Assembly (NCBI RefSeq): GCF_019649015.1
Contig: NZ_BLPI01000001.1
Span: forward strand, 3,715,001-3,779,000
Length of the DNA stretch: 64,000 bases
Reading direction: 5' to 3'
DNA from: Agarivorans litoreus
GTDB taxonomy: Bacteria > Pseudomonadota > Gammaproteobacteria > Enterobacterales > Celerinatantimonadaceae
Shown: positions 24,654 through 33,092 of the stretch, piece after piece
Layout: every line of letters starts with the position of its first letter
Numbering within the stretch: the first letter of the stretch is position 1
Program-made: the position numbers and the translations under genes
The notes under the pieces: model-generated
The model's input: the letters and a program-made list of their open reading frames with translations, nothing else
Told to the model about the DNA's origin: nothing
The model's database searches: none

Positions 24654-25355
24654 ATGAATGTGATGCCCAGGAAGATACTCGTTGTAGAAGATGAAGCTCC
24701 AATCCGCGAAATGCTATGCTTTGTATTAGAGCAGCATGGTTATGAGCCGATTGAAGCCGCCGACTATGACCAAGCTATAGCTAAACTAACAGAACCTTAC
24801 CCAGAGTTAGCACTGTTAGATTGGATGTTGCCAGGTGGCAGTGGTATTTCAATTATTAAGCACATGCGTCGCCACGACCTTACTCGTCAAATTCCGGTGA
24901 TTATGCTTACCGCCAAAGGTGAAGAAGAAGACAAGGTTCAAGGTTTAGAAGCTGGTGCAGATGATTATTTAACTAAGCCATTTTCGCCTAAAGAGTTAAT
25001 GGCGCGTGTTAAAGCGGTAATTCGCCGCATATCACCTACTTCATTAGAAGAAACCATTGAAGTACAAGGTTTACGCCTTGATCCGGTTTCTCACCGTGTT
25101 AGCGTTGAAAATGAACCCTTGGATATGGGGCCAACAGAGTTTAAGCTACTGCACTTCTTTATGACTCACCCTGAGCGTGTTTATAGTCGTGAGCAGTTGC
25201 TCAACAACGTTTGGGGTACTAACGTGTATGTGGAAGATCGGACAGTGGATGTGCATATTCGTCGCTTGCGTAAAGCTATTGGCCTTCAAGGATATGACCG
25301 TTTAATTCAAACTGTACGAGGTTCCGGTTACCGTTTTTCAACTAGGGTGAAGTAA
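24654..25355 (+). CDS. phoB: Phosphate regulon response regulator PhoB
   Basis: OmpR-class DNA-binding response regulator. The receiver domain begins [15 protein letters not shown], has phospho-acceptor Asp in [13 protein letters not shown], switch Thr in [10 protein letters not shown] and Lys in [10 protein letters not shown]. The C-terminal winged helix ends with [18 protein letters not shown] and [11 protein letters not shown]. 233 residues from ATG 24654; ATG 24663 is equally possible. It is followed six bases later by phoR. Confidence 0.97.
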   Translation: MNVMPRKILVVEDEAPIREMLCFVLEQHGYEPIEAADYDQAIAKLTEPYPELALLDWMLPGGSGISIIKHMRRHDLTRQIPVIMLTAKGEEEDKVQGLEAGADDYLTKPFSPKELMARVKAVIRRISPTSLEETIEVQGLRLDPVSHRVSVENEPLDMGPTEFKLLHFFMTHPERVYSREQLLNNVWGTNVYVEDRTVDVHIRRLRKAIGLQGYDRLIQTVRGSGYRFSTRVK

Positions 25356-25361
25356 ATACGG

Positions 25362-26660
25362 ATGTTTGTGCCTTTCTCTTGGCAACGAGTAATGTGGCGA
25401 GTGGCCTTGGTGTACTCGCCTTTATTTGTTCTGGGTATGTTTACCGGTTATACCCTAGAAATGTGTTTGTTGGCAGCGGTCATTCATATTGTATGGATGT
25501 ACACCCAACAGCATAAATTGCTTGATTGGTTATATAACCAACGAAAGTTATCCCCTCCGCATGGTTCAGGCAGCTGGGAGCCGGTGTTCCACGGCATTTA
25601 TAACATGCTTAAACGCCGTTTAGGCCGTGAACGAGAGCTAGCCCAATTGATGAAGTACTTTCGTTTGGGCGCCGAAGCTTTACCCGATGCCATTGTTGTG
25701 ATTAATCAAGATGGCGCCATTTTGTGGTGTAATCAGTTAGCCCAAGGCATGCTTGGTTTAAAGTGGCCAGCCGATGCTGGGCAGCACCTAACCAACCTTG
25801 TTCGTACTCCAAAGTTTGTTAATTACCTGCGTAACGCCCGTTTCGACCAACCTCTTGAAATAGTTAGTCCTGTGCAAAGTAATGTGTGGTTAGAATTTCG
25901 CGCCATGCCCTATAGCCAACAACAGTTGCTTTTGGTGATTCGGGATGTAAGCCAGTTACGTAAACTTGAAAAGATGCGTAAACGTTTTGTATCTAACGTT
26001 AGCCACGAGTTACGCACACCATTAACGGTAATGCGTGGTTATTTAGAGATGCTCGACCAAGATGAAGTTGACCCAATGATTTGGGGCAAAGCGCGCAACA
26101 CCATGTTGGACCAAAGTTGCCGCATGGAGAACTTGGTTAATCAACTGCTTACTCTGGCCAAAATCGAATCAGCCTCAGTGGAAGATAATCAAGAGACCAT
26201 CAACTTCTCGAGCATGGTGGCTAACCTAGAGGCAGAAGTGGCCGGTTTGGCAAAAGGTAAACAGTTAAGTTTTAGTTTTGATATTGCCCCAGAGATCGAG
26301 ATAAAAGGTGATCGTGAACAGTTGCGTAGTGCTTGCGGCAACCTAGTGAGTAATGCCATTAAGTACTGCGGGCAACCCGGCAAAATCCAAGTAAGTTTAT
26401 CGTTGATTCCGCAGGGCGCGTTGTTTTTGGTTAAAGACTCAGGCCCGGGTATTGAACGTAAACACCTACAACGCCTTACCGAGCGTTTCTATCGTGTAGA
26501 TAAAGCGCGTTCTCGCGATACTGGTGGTGCTGGCCTTGGTTTATCTATTGTTAAACATGCGCTGCAACACCATGATAGCCAGCTTAAAATCAAGAGCAGC
26601 GTGAGCAAGGGCAGTACCTTTAGTTTTATCATTCCTCGTAAACTGTTTATCCAGCAATAA
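25362..26660 (+). CDS. phoR: Phosphate regulon sensor histidine kinase PhoR
   Basis: 432 residues. Two N-terminal membrane segments (about 10-45) are followed by a PAS domain (about 100-200, ALPDAIVVINQDGAILWCN). The dimerisation domain has the phospho-His in SNVSHELRTPLTVMRGY. The ATPase domain has NLVSNAIKYC, VKDSGPGIERKHL and GGAGLGLSIVKHAL. There is no periplasmic sensor domain, as in E. coli PhoR, consistent with sensing through Pst and PhoU. Confidence 0.97.
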   Translation: MFVPFSWQRVMWRVALVYSPLFVLGMFTGYTLEMCLLAAVIHIVWMYTQQHKLLDWLYNQRKLSPPHGSGSWEPVFHGIYNMLKRRLGRERELAQLMKYFRLGAEALPDAIVVINQDGAILWCNQLAQGMLGLKWPADAGQHLTNLVRTPKFVNYLRNARFDQPLEIVSPVQSNVWLEFRAMPYSQQQLLLVIRDVSQLRKLEKMRKRFVSNVSHELRTPLTVMRGYLEMLDQDEVDPMIWGKARNTMLDQSCRMENLVNQLLTLAKIESASVEDNQETINFSSMVANLEAEVAGLAKGKQLSFSFDIAPEIEIKGDREQLRSACGNLVSNAIKYCGQPGKIQVSLSLIPQGALFLVKDSGPGIERKHLQRLTERFYRVDKARSRDTGGAGLGLSIVKHALQHHDSQLKIKSSVSKGSTFSFIIPRKLFIQQ

Positions 26661-26773
26661 TCCACTTGGTGAAGCCAGCAAATTGTTTGGCTTCACAGCT
26701 TTCAATTCTGCAGATACTTTTTGAACAATTGATCTTATACTGAAGTATAAGTTTGATTTGTAATGGTATTCCT

Positions 26774-28240
26774 TTGAAATTACAGGGTCTTTTACGCAAT
26801 TTTATCTTAATGCTGAGCATGGCTTGGCTCGTCTTATTCACCTTGCCTAGTGCAGCGGTGGAAGACGAGGTGGAGCTTCCAGAGAGTAGCGATTTACTGC
26901 AATTTCCTTTTTTCATCCGCGAGCCTTTTGTTGGTGATTTGCCTGAAATTAAGCAGCGCAAAATCATTCGTGCTCTGGTCACCTACGGAAAGTCAGATTT
27001 TCATTTAGCCGATGGTCGTCCGCTTGGCATTCAAATCGAGTTGCTGCATTTGTACGAGAAGTTTCTCAATCAAGGTGTTAGGCGTGATGTAGATAAAACC
27101 AAAGTTAAAATTGTACCAGTGCATTTTGACCAGCTTATTCCCGCGTTAGAAGCGGGCCGAGGAGATGTGGTTGCCGCGTTTTTAACCGCAACACCCGAGC
27201 GTAAGAAACAACTGCGTTTTGCCTTAGGTAATGCAGAAGGGGTGAGTGAAGTATTAGTGAGCAATAAAGATGCACCTAAGGTAAACAGCTGGGAAGAACT
27301 GTCGGGTAAAAAGGTTTACGTGATGGATGGTAGTAGTTATGCCGAGCATTTGAAAGCCCTTAACTTCACCTTAAAGCTGCGCGGCGTTAAACCGATTAAA
27401 GTAGTTGAAGCCGATGGTAACTTGTTGTCTGAAGATATTTTGGAGCTGGTGAACGCGGGAGTGATGCCTTATACCATTATTGATGATTACAAAGCACACT
27501 TGTGGGAAAAGGTGTTTAAAGACATTCGGGTAAATGAGCAACTTACTACCAGTCGCAATCAAAGCTTAGGTTGGGCGGTAAGAAAAACCAATCCGAAGCT
27601 ACAAGAAAACTTACAAGAATTTGTAGATAAACAAGTTAAGCAGGGAAGCTTGCTAGGTAATACTTTGCTTAATCGCTATTTCGACCATACCGCTTGGATC
27701 AATCGCTTAGCCAATTCTGAAGATCGAAGGCGTTTTAATCGTTATGTACCATTTTTTAAAAAGTACGCCAATGAGTATGACTTTGATTACTTAGCGATTG
27801 TTGCTCAAGGTTATCAAGAGTCAGGTCTAGATAATTCAAAAGTTAGCCATCGTGGGGCGCGAGGCATTATGCAGTTGCTACCTTCTACTGCCAAACAGAT
27901 GGGCTATAACGATTTAAGTGATCCTGAGCAAAACATTGCCGCTGGAATTAAATATTTAGACTGGTTACGTAAACATTATATTAATGAAGAAGGGATAGAA
28001 GACAGTGAGCGCATGGCCCTCATTTGGGCGGCCTACAATGCTGGGCCCACTAAAATGAACAAAATGCGCCGACTCACTAAAGAAATGAACTTGGATCCCA
28101 ACCTATGGTTTGGCAATGTGGAAATAGCAGCAGGGCGTATTATTGGTAGAGAAACAGTGCGTTATGTCTCCAACGTTTACAAGTATTACATCGCCTATAC
28201 CTTAGCCTTAGATTTAGAGGGCGACAGAAAAGAGGAGTAG
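26774..28240 (+). CDS. mltF: Membrane-bound lytic transglycosylase F (MltF-like)
   Basis: Peptidoglycan-cleaving enzyme with an N-terminal periplasmic binding-protein-like regulatory domain (about 50-290, SDFHLADGRPLGIQIELLH) and a C-terminal SLT domain (QGYQESGLDNSKVSHRGARG with the catalytic Glu; IMQLLPSTAKQMG). The signal segment LLRNFILMLSMAWLVLFTLPSAA has no lipobox cysteine. Start uncertain: TTG 26774 gives MKLQGLLRN and a good signal peptide. The upstream TTG 26753 and internal ATG 26810 are alternatives. A terminator follows. Confidence 0.9.
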   Translation: MKLQGLLRNFILMLSMAWLVLFTLPSAAVEDEVELPESSDLLQFPFFIREPFVGDLPEIKQRKIIRALVTYGKSDFHLADGRPLGIQIELLHLYEKFLNQGVRRDVDKTKVKIVPVHFDQLIPALEAGRGDVVAAFLTATPERKKQLRFALGNAEGVSEVLVSNKDAPKVNSWEELSGKKVYVMDGSSYAEHLKALNFTLKLRGVKPIKVVEADGNLLSEDILELVNAGVMPYTIIDDYKAHLWEKVFKDIRVNEQLTTSRNQSLGWAVRKTNPKLQENLQEFVDKQVKQGSLLGNTLLNRYFDHTAWINRLANSEDRRRFNRYVPFFKKYANEYDFDYLAIVAQGYQESGLDNSKVSHRGARGIMQLLPSTAKQMGYNDLSDPEQNIAAGIKYLDWLRKHYINEEGIEDSERMALIWAAYNAGPTKMNKMRRLTKEMNLDPNLWFGNVEIAAGRIIGRETVRYVSNVYKYYIAYTLALDLEGDRKEE

Positions 28241-28270
28241 CGCCTGCTTTTGGGTGAGTGAGTTAATCGG

Positions 28271-28299
28271 AAAGCGAGCAGAAATGCTCGCTTTTTTTA
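28271..28299 (+). terminator. Terminator after mltF
   Basis: AAAGCGAGCA and TGCTCGCTTT pair over GAAA, followed by TTTT. It rules out starts of the next gene upstream of this point. Confidence 0.88.
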
Positions 28300-28403
28300 G
28301 CTGGTTCACAAGCTGGATAATTGTTTTAGCGAGTAGATTGCCAATCTTATTTCATAAATATAGTATTGTAATACATTTGAAGTTGTTATGGACAATACTT
28401 AGT

Positions 28404-29867
28404 ATGAAGTTGATTGGAAAGCCCCTTGGCTTGGTGTTGCTGTTATCTTTGGCCGGGTGTGGTGGTTCTGCGGATACCGCTGGAGTGACTGATCCTGGCA
28501 ATGAGCCAAGTACGCCCGAAGAGCCAACGGCTCCTGAGCCACCCACTGACCCAATAGATCCAAGTTGCCTTAGTCCTAAAGTGTTAAGCATTAGCAAAGC
28601 CAGTGATGATGGAAACCATAAAGTGGGCTATGGGCCGGAGAACTCTATTGACGGTAGCTATGACAGCGAGTCGCGTTGGTCGTCGCAAGGGATTGGTAAG
28701 CAAATAACCTACAGCCTAAGTAGTCCTTCAATTGTTACGAGTATCAACCTTTATTGGCTGAACAATACCAGTCGGTTTGCCTATTATGACTTAGCGATTT
28801 CTACCGATAATCTGCTGTGGCAGGATGTGGTGACAGGCGGAATGTCTGACAAAGCTACCGGCAGTGCAGAAGTAATTACGCTTACAGAAGAGTTAATTGA
28901 AAACGTTCAATACTTACGCTTAACCGGTAACGGCAACTCAGAGAGTAATTGGAATAGTATTATTGAAGTGACTGCAGAAGGCTGTAATGACGAAGTCATT
29001 GCCGAACCGGTTGAAGATCTTAACCCATCTTTACCGCCATCAGGCAACTTTGACTTACAAGATTGGTACTTGAGCATACCTACTGATACCGATAACTCTG
29101 GCACAGCAGACTCGATTAAAGAGTCTGATCTAAACAACGGTTATGAGAACAGTGAGTATTTCTACACCGGATCCGATGGTGGCATGGTATTCAAAACCCC
29201 TATCTATGGTTATAAAACCTCCGCTAATACTACTTATGTTCGTACCGAGTTACGTGAAATGCTACGACGTGGTGATACCAGCATTAGTACCCAAGGTGTA
29301 AATAAAAATAACTGGGTATTTTCTAGTGCGCCTAGCAGCGCGCAAAATAATGCGGGTGGAGTGAACGGTGAACTGTTTGCCACATTAGCGGTAAACCATG
29401 TCACCACTACCGGGGAAGATTATCAAATTGGTCGAGTAATCATTGGTCAAATTCATGCTAATGATGATGAACCGATTCGTCTTTATTACCGTAAGTTGCC
29501 TAACAATGATAAAGGGGCTATCTATTTTGCTCACGAGTCACGAAATCAATCTGATGATGATTGGGTGGAAATGATTGGTAGCCGAAGTGATACCGCGAGC
29601 AATCCTTCCGATGGTATCGCGCTAGATGAGAAATTTAGCTATCGGATTAAAGTTGTCGCTAATACCCTAAGCGTTACCATTCTTCGTGAGGGGAAAGCTG
29701 ATGTTTCTGCTAGCTATGATATGAGCGACAGCGCTTACGACGACCCAGACCAATATATGTACTTTAAAGCTGGGGTATACAATCAAAATAAATCTGGCGA
29801 TGTTGACGACTACGTGCAAGCCACTTTTTATGCTTTGAGTAATTCTCACCAAGGTTATAATCCTTAA
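28404..29867 (+). CDS. PL7 alginate lyase lipoprotein with CBM32-type module
   Basis: 487 residues. Lipoprotein signal MKLIGKPLGLVLLLSLAGC with lipobox LAGC, then a Pro/Thr/Glu linker. An F5/8 type C (CBM32-like) module follows at about 55-195 (ENSIDGSYDSESRWSS; WNSIIEVTAEGC). The C-terminal PL7 catalytic domain has the three signatures RTELREM, GQIHA and YMYFKAGVYNQN. It is likely an outer-membrane-anchored endo-acting alginate lyase. I chose ATG 28404 because it starts the lipoprotein signal and the upstream frame crosses a terminator. Confidence 0.93.
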   Translation: MKLIGKPLGLVLLLSLAGCGGSADTAGVTDPGNEPSTPEEPTAPEPPTDPIDPSCLSPKVLSISKASDDGNHKVGYGPENSIDGSYDSESRWSSQGIGKQITYSLSSPSIVTSINLYWLNNTSRFAYYDLAISTDNLLWQDVVTGGMSDKATGSAEVITLTEELIENVQYLRLTGNGNSESNWNSIIEVTAEGCNDEVIAEPVEDLNPSLPPSGNFDLQDWYLSIPTDTDNSGTADSIKESDLNNGYENSEYFYTGSDGGMVFKTPIYGYKTSANTTYVRTELREMLRRGDTSISTQGVNKNNWVFSSAPSSAQNNAGGVNGELFATLAVNHVTTTGEDYQIGRVIIGQIHANDDEPIRLYYRKLPNNDKGAIYFAHESRNQSDDDWVEMIGSRSDTASNPSDGIALDEKFSYRIKVVANTLSVTILREGKADVSASYDMSDSAYDDPDQYMYFKAGVYNQNKSGDVDDYVQATFYALSNSHQGYNP

Positions 29868-29875
29868 AAGTAGAG

Positions 29876-29903
29876 GCTCGGTAGACTATCTACCGAGCTT
29901 TTC
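29876..29903 (+). terminator. Terminator after the alginate lyase gene
   Basis: GCTCGGTAGA pairs with TCTACCGAGC over a three-base loop, followed by TTTT. Confidence 0.85.
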
Positions 29904-30015
29904 CAGCTGCTTGAACAAAAAAACGCTATTATTTTCTGTATTTAATTATTCGCTAATTCAATCACTTATTTTCAATGTCTGGTAAAAAAGACAGTTTTTT
30001 TACGAAAATAATAGA

Positions 30016-30055
30016 CTGACATATAACTGTCACACTGTAGAAATATAATTGTCAT
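30016..30055 (+). promoter_or_regulatory. Tandem Pho boxes upstream of pstS
   Basis: CTGACATATAACTGTCAC at 30016-30033 is a near-consensus Pho box. A second, weaker pair of half-sites (CTGTAGAAATATAATTGTCAT) follows at 30035-30055. Spacing to the pstS start fits PhoB activation. Confidence 0.82.
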
Positions 30056-30113
30056 CGAATTCACCAATACTACATGACGAAAATAACTCAACGCGTCATT
30101 TATGGAGATAAAG

Positions 30114-31088
30114 ATGACATTTAAAAAATTGCTTAGTGCAGTAGCTATTTCTGCCTCATTGGTAACAACTACCGTACTTGCAGCTGGCCTGGATGCCACT
30201 CTTCCTGAATACAAGAAAACAACTGGTGTTTCAGGTAACCTTTCATCTGTAGGTTCTGATACTTTAGCCAACATGATGACTTTGTGGGCTGAAGAGTTTA
30301 AGCGTGAATACCCTAACGTAAACGTACAAATTCAAGCTGCTGGTTCTTCTACTGCTCCTCCAGCGTTAACTGAAGGTACTTCTCAGTTCGGCCCAATGAG
30401 CCGTCAAATGAAGAGCAAAGAAGTAGAAGCTTTTGAAAAGCGCTTCGGTTACAAGCCAACTCCAGTTCGCGTAGCTATCGACGCATTGGCTGTATTTGTT
30501 CATAAAGACAACCCAATCGAAGGTTTAAACCTAGCTCAAGTTGACGCTATCTTCTCTTCTACCCTTAAGTGTGGTGAGAACGCTGTTGTTGACCGTTGGA
30601 GCCAAGTTGGCCTAGAAGGTTCTTGGGCTGATAAAGACATTCAATTGTTCGGCCGTAACTCAGTATCTGGTACTTACGGTTACTTCAAGAAGAAAGCACT
30701 TTGTAAGGGTGACTTCAAGAACACTGTAAACGAACAGCCTGGTTCTGCTTCAGTTGTTCAGTCAGTATCTTCTTCTTTGAACGCTATCGGTTACTCAGGT
30801 ATCGGTTACAAAACGTCTGGTGTTAAAGCGGTTGCTTTAGCTAAGAAAGGTAACGACTACATCGAAGCTAGCCTAGATAACGCTGCTTCTGGTAAGTACC
30901 CACTATCTCGCTTCTTATACGTTTACGTTAACAAGCACCCTAACAAGCCATTAGCACCAATGGAGCGTGAGTTCCTAAAAATGATTCTGTCTAAAACAGG
31001 TCAAACAATTGTTGCTAAAGACGGTTACGTACCACTACCTTCAAAAGTAGTTATGGCTGACCTAGAAAAGTTAGGTATCTCTCTATAA
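30114..31088 (+). CDS. pstS: Phosphate ABC transporter substrate-binding protein PstS
   Basis: Periplasmic high-affinity phosphate receptor, 324 residues. Signal peptide [24 protein letters not shown]. Phosphate-binding loops: [28 protein letters not shown] and [16 protein letters not shown] 30114 follows GGAG; the in-frame ATG 30102 overlaps it. Codon use is strongly biased, suggesting high expression. The transporter genes pstCAB lie 16 kb away rather than in the same operon. Confidence 0.95.
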   Translation: MTFKKLLSAVAISASLVTTTVLAAGLDATLPEYKKTTGVSGNLSSVGSDTLANMMTLWAEEFKREYPNVNVQIQAAGSSTAPPALTEGTSQFGPMSRQMKSKEVEAFEKRFGYKPTPVRVAIDALAVFVHKDNPIEGLNLAQVDAIFSSTLKCGENAVVDRWSQVGLEGSWADKDIQLFGRNSVSGTYGYFKKKALCKGDFKNTVNEQPGSASVVQSVSSSLNAIGYSGIGYKTSGVKAVALAKKGNDYIEASLDNAASGKYPLSRFLYVYVNKHPNKPLAPMEREFLKMILSKTGQTIVAKDGYVPLPSKVVMADLEKLGISL

Positions 31089-31101
31089 TCTGAGAGTAGC
31101 T

Positions 31102-31365
31102 AGGGTCTGTTAACCTTTCGCGGTTAAGTTTTGTTCGAGATAAAATCGTTTTAGGTGAGGCAAGGAGTGTGTAGCCTAGCAGTTTAGGGAAACACTCATT
31201 AACAAAGCATAAAACGATTTTAGCCGAACCCTTCGGGCAGCGTTTGTAGTTCATTTCTACTGCGTTATCGGCTTCTCATGTAGGTAAGTACACGTCAAAG
31301 CCTCTGCCTTGTATAAATAAACTACAAACTGCTGCAAAAATCAGCTCGAAAGATTAACAGACCCT
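31102..31365. repeat. 264-bp structured repeat, copy 1
   Basis: Bounded by inverted ends AGGGTCTGTT and AACAGACCCT. It has two internal hairpin arms: AAAATCGTTTTA (31142-31153) with TAAAACGATTTT (31210-31221), and 31237-31256 with 31315-31335. Between the arms is CCGAACCCTTCGGGCAGC. A second copy of identical length lies at 33985-34248 in the opposite orientation with different arm sequences. No ORF. Confidence 0.85.
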
Positions 31366-31368
31366 AAA

Positions 31369-31396
31369 TAAAACCTCGCTGCGGCGGGGTTTTTTG
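31369..31396 (+). terminator. Rho-independent terminator after pstS and the repeat
   Basis: AAACCTCGC and GCGGGGTTT pair over TGCG, followed by TTT. It probably ends the pstS transcript, which would include the structured repeat. Confidence 0.8.
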
Positions 31397-31493
31397 CTTT
31401 TAAGTCTCCACAAAAGCTCGCCATCAGCGCTACCTGCAAGCAATTTTATTGAACTTCTCAAGCCTTGCCGCCGTACTTTAGATACATCTCTAA

Positions 31494-31654
31494 TGTCCAT
31501 CAGACTAAGTAAGTGATCAGAAATAGCGCAGCAAAAATACTCGATAATAAGACAGAAATTTTCGATAAGTAGTTATTCTACAATCAAAAATTCTAGCGCA
31601 GTTATCGAGTTTTCTAAGCAGATTGAATGACCCGTTATTTAGTACGGTTGGTAT
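31494..31654. repeat. ~161-bp palindromic repeat, copy A
   Basis: Near-identical in its core to the complement of 60333-60497, for example GATAAGTAGTTATTCTACAA and AAGTAAGTGATCAGAAATA. Outer helix ACTCGAT.../...ATCGAGT, inner helix AATTTT.../...AAAATT, and an internal loop AAGACAG / TAGCGCA. It ends just before the ribosome site of the TPR gene. Confidence 0.85.
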
Positions 31655-31671
31655 AAAAAAAGGAAATAACT

Positions 31672-32118
31672 ATGAAACTTGTTATTTTGCTGCTTGGTCT
31701 GTTTTTGGCTTCACAAGTGAATGCTGCTGGAAGTGGCCGATATGAATCTCAAAAGAGCAGTAAGCCGCTTAGCGCTGCTGAAGCCATGCTTAGTGAGCAA
31801 AACTATCTTCAAGCTAGCGAATGGCTCAGTGACTATTTGCAAAGCAAAAAGGGTCGCCGCTCAGCCGATGCTTGGAACCTACTAGGCTTTAGCTTACGTA
31901 AGCAAGGCCACTATCAGCAGGCTTTATATGCTTATCAACAAGCCTTATCTATCAAACCTTCCCATCTCGGCGCTTTAGAGTATTCAGGGGAACTTTACTT
32001 GAGTTTGCAAGAGCTAGCGCGAGCGGAACAAAACTTAGCGCGTTTAGAGCAATATTGTGGGAACTGCCAAGAACAGCAACAGTTAGAATCGGCTATTTCT
32101 CGCTATCTTTCTGAATAA
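31672..32118 (+). CDS. Exported TPR-repeat protein
   Basis: 148 residues. Signal peptide MKLVILLLGLFLASQVNAA. Two to three tetratricopeptide repeats follow (AWNLLGFSLRKQGHYQQALYAY, QQALSIKPSHLGALEYSGELY), then a C-terminal CGNC pair. AAAGGA lies eight bases before the ATG. It is likely a periplasmic protein-protein interaction factor, partner unknown. The repeat at 31494-31654 occupies its upstream region. Confidence 0.85.
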   Translation: MKLVILLLGLFLASQVNAAGSGRYESQKSSKPLSAAEAMLSEQNYLQASEWLSDYLQSKKGRRSADAWNLLGFSLRKQGHYQQALYAYQQALSIKPSHLGALEYSGELYLSLQELARAEQNLARLEQYCGNCQEQQQLESAISRYLSE

Positions 32119-32245
32119 TATAGATTTTGTCGCTAATCGGCGACGTGTTAGCTTTGGTGGTAAATTTTGAGAATGCAGTTTATTTAGTGATTTATAGCGA
32201 TTTAGTAGTGGTGAAAATCCTTTCAGCAACATATCTAGGTGAACT

Positions 32246-32317
32246 TTGATTTTAATCAAAATGTCACTTGAAATGTGACTGATGTCACATTAAATTATAG
32301 GTGTGACTTGGATCACA
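32246..32317 (+). promoter_or_regulatory. FNR-type box and two CRP sites upstream of the first small gene
   Basis: TTGATTTTAATCAA (32246-32259) is a perfect FNR/EtrA-type palindrome. TGTGACTGATGTCACA (32274-32289) and TGTGACTTGGATCACA (32302-32317) each fit the CRP consensus TGTGA-N6-TCACA exactly, with centres 28 bases apart. The second centre would be near -41 for a start about 32351. Confidence 0.8.
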
Positions 32318-32362
32318 TTCGATTTGAGACACTAATGATATTAAATACTTAGGAGAAAGATT

Positions 32363-32461
32363 ATGTTTGATTACTTTGGTGCACTTTACTCATCGTATTA
32401 TTTTACTAAAGCTGATGATTACAACTTTTATTGCGAAACTCGCAAAGATATTCACCGATAA
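32363..32461 (+). CDS. Small protein A, MFDYFG family (32 aa)
   Basis: A 32-residue ORF starting MFDYFGALYSSYYFTKADDY and ending KDIHR. An ideal ribosome site AGGAGAAA lies eight bases upstream. The protein at 32778-32870 is its paralogue: 21 of 30 aligned positions agree or are conservative, including MFDYFG-LY, YYFTKA-DY and the C-terminal HR. It is rich in aromatic residues, with no signal peptide. I do not recognise the family. Two perfect CRP sites and an FNR-type box lie upstream, pointing to control by carbon and oxygen status. Confidence 0.75.
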   Translation: MFDYFGALYSSYYFTKADDYNFYCETRKDIHR

Positions 32462-32481
32462 TATAAGTTAAAGGTGGATAT

Positions 32482-32568
32482 ATGGTTCTTCATCCGATCA
32501 TTGGTTCAGCATTATCAACTTATGTTCGTTTCGGGTGCTTAGAGCAAGGTAAACGACAGCAGAGATAA
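32482..32568 (+). CDS. Possible second small ORF in the same transcript (28 aa)
   Basis: ATG 32482 follows AGGTGG. The product starts MVLHPIIGSALSTYVRFGC and ends in a basic tail GKRQQR. It lies between small gene A and its terminator. The corresponding stretch after small gene B shares weak DNA similarity but has no matching ORF, so this may be untranslated RNA instead. Confidence 0.4.
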   Translation: MVLHPIIGSALSTYVRFGCLEQGKRQQR

Positions 32569-32593
32569 TTGTAATGAATCAAGTTAACCCCAG

Positions 32594-32628
32594 TGCCTGA
32601 AACGAGCTTGCTCCTTCAGGCATTTTTT
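32594..32628 (+). terminator. Terminator of the first small-gene transcript
   Basis: TGCCTGAA pairs with TTCAGGCA, followed by TTTTTT. The predicted transcript from about 32351 is roughly 275 nt. Confidence 0.87.
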
Positions 32629-32706
32629 ATTCTTTTCCCCGCGCTTCCCGTCTTGTTCGTTTCTTGAACAAATTTTTTTAGCAAAAAATCTAAAACACGC
32701 TTGCAA

Positions 32707-32751
32707 TGTGATGTATGTCACATTATTATTCTTTTCGTGAGCTGGTTCACA
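32707..32751 (+). promoter_or_regulatory. CRP sites upstream of the second small gene
   Basis: TGTGATGTATGTCACA (32707-32722) is a perfect CRP palindrome. CGTGAGCTGGTTCACA (32736-32751) differs at one base. Centres are 29 bases apart, almost the same phasing as at the first small gene. Confidence 0.75.
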
Positions 32752-32777
32752 CTTTTATGTTTTCTAGGAGAAACACT

Positions 32778-32870
32778 ATGTTTGATTACTTTGGTTCTTT
32801 ATATACAACTTACTATTTCACTAAAGCTGCGGATTACAAAGCAACAGATTCTAACAATCTACACCGTTAA
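32778..32870 (+). CDS. Small protein B, MFDYFG family (30 aa)
   Basis: A 30-residue ORF starting MFDYFGSLYTTYYFTKAADY and ending NNLHR, paralogous to the ORF at 32363. TAGGAGAAA stands seven bases upstream. It has its own CRP sites and its own terminator, so the two genes are separate transcription units created by duplication. Codon positions differ mostly synonymously or conservatively (GCACTT/TCTTTA, TCATCG/ACAACT), which supports selection on the peptide. Function unknown. Confidence 0.75.
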   Translation: MFDYFGSLYTTYYFTKAADYKATDSNNLHR

Positions 32871-32970
32871 TCCTCACATTTGAACATGTGGGCTTAGCAC
32901 TTAGCCTTTCGCAATGCCGAGAGCGTGACAGTAAACTGAGCGAGAATACACTATGAGTCAAATGTTCTAA

Positions 32971-33005
32971 AATGCCTGATAGCTTTAAAGCATCAGGCAT
33001 TTTTC
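32971..33005 (+). terminator. Terminator of the second small-gene transcript
   Basis: AATGCCTGAT pairs with ATCAGGCATT, followed by TTTTCG. About 100 untranslated bases separate it from the ORF stop, room for an RNA-level function. Confidence 0.87.
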
Positions 33006-33092
33006 GTTTAAAAAATAATTACCCCGCATCAAATTACTTCCCGACAAAATTACTTATACTGCTAGGCAGTGATTGTTAAATGAGAAATTTTT

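Noticed and set aside
28254-28403. Longer N-terminus for the alginate lyase from 28254
   Set aside because: It would start upstream of the mltF terminator and place the lipoprotein signal internally.
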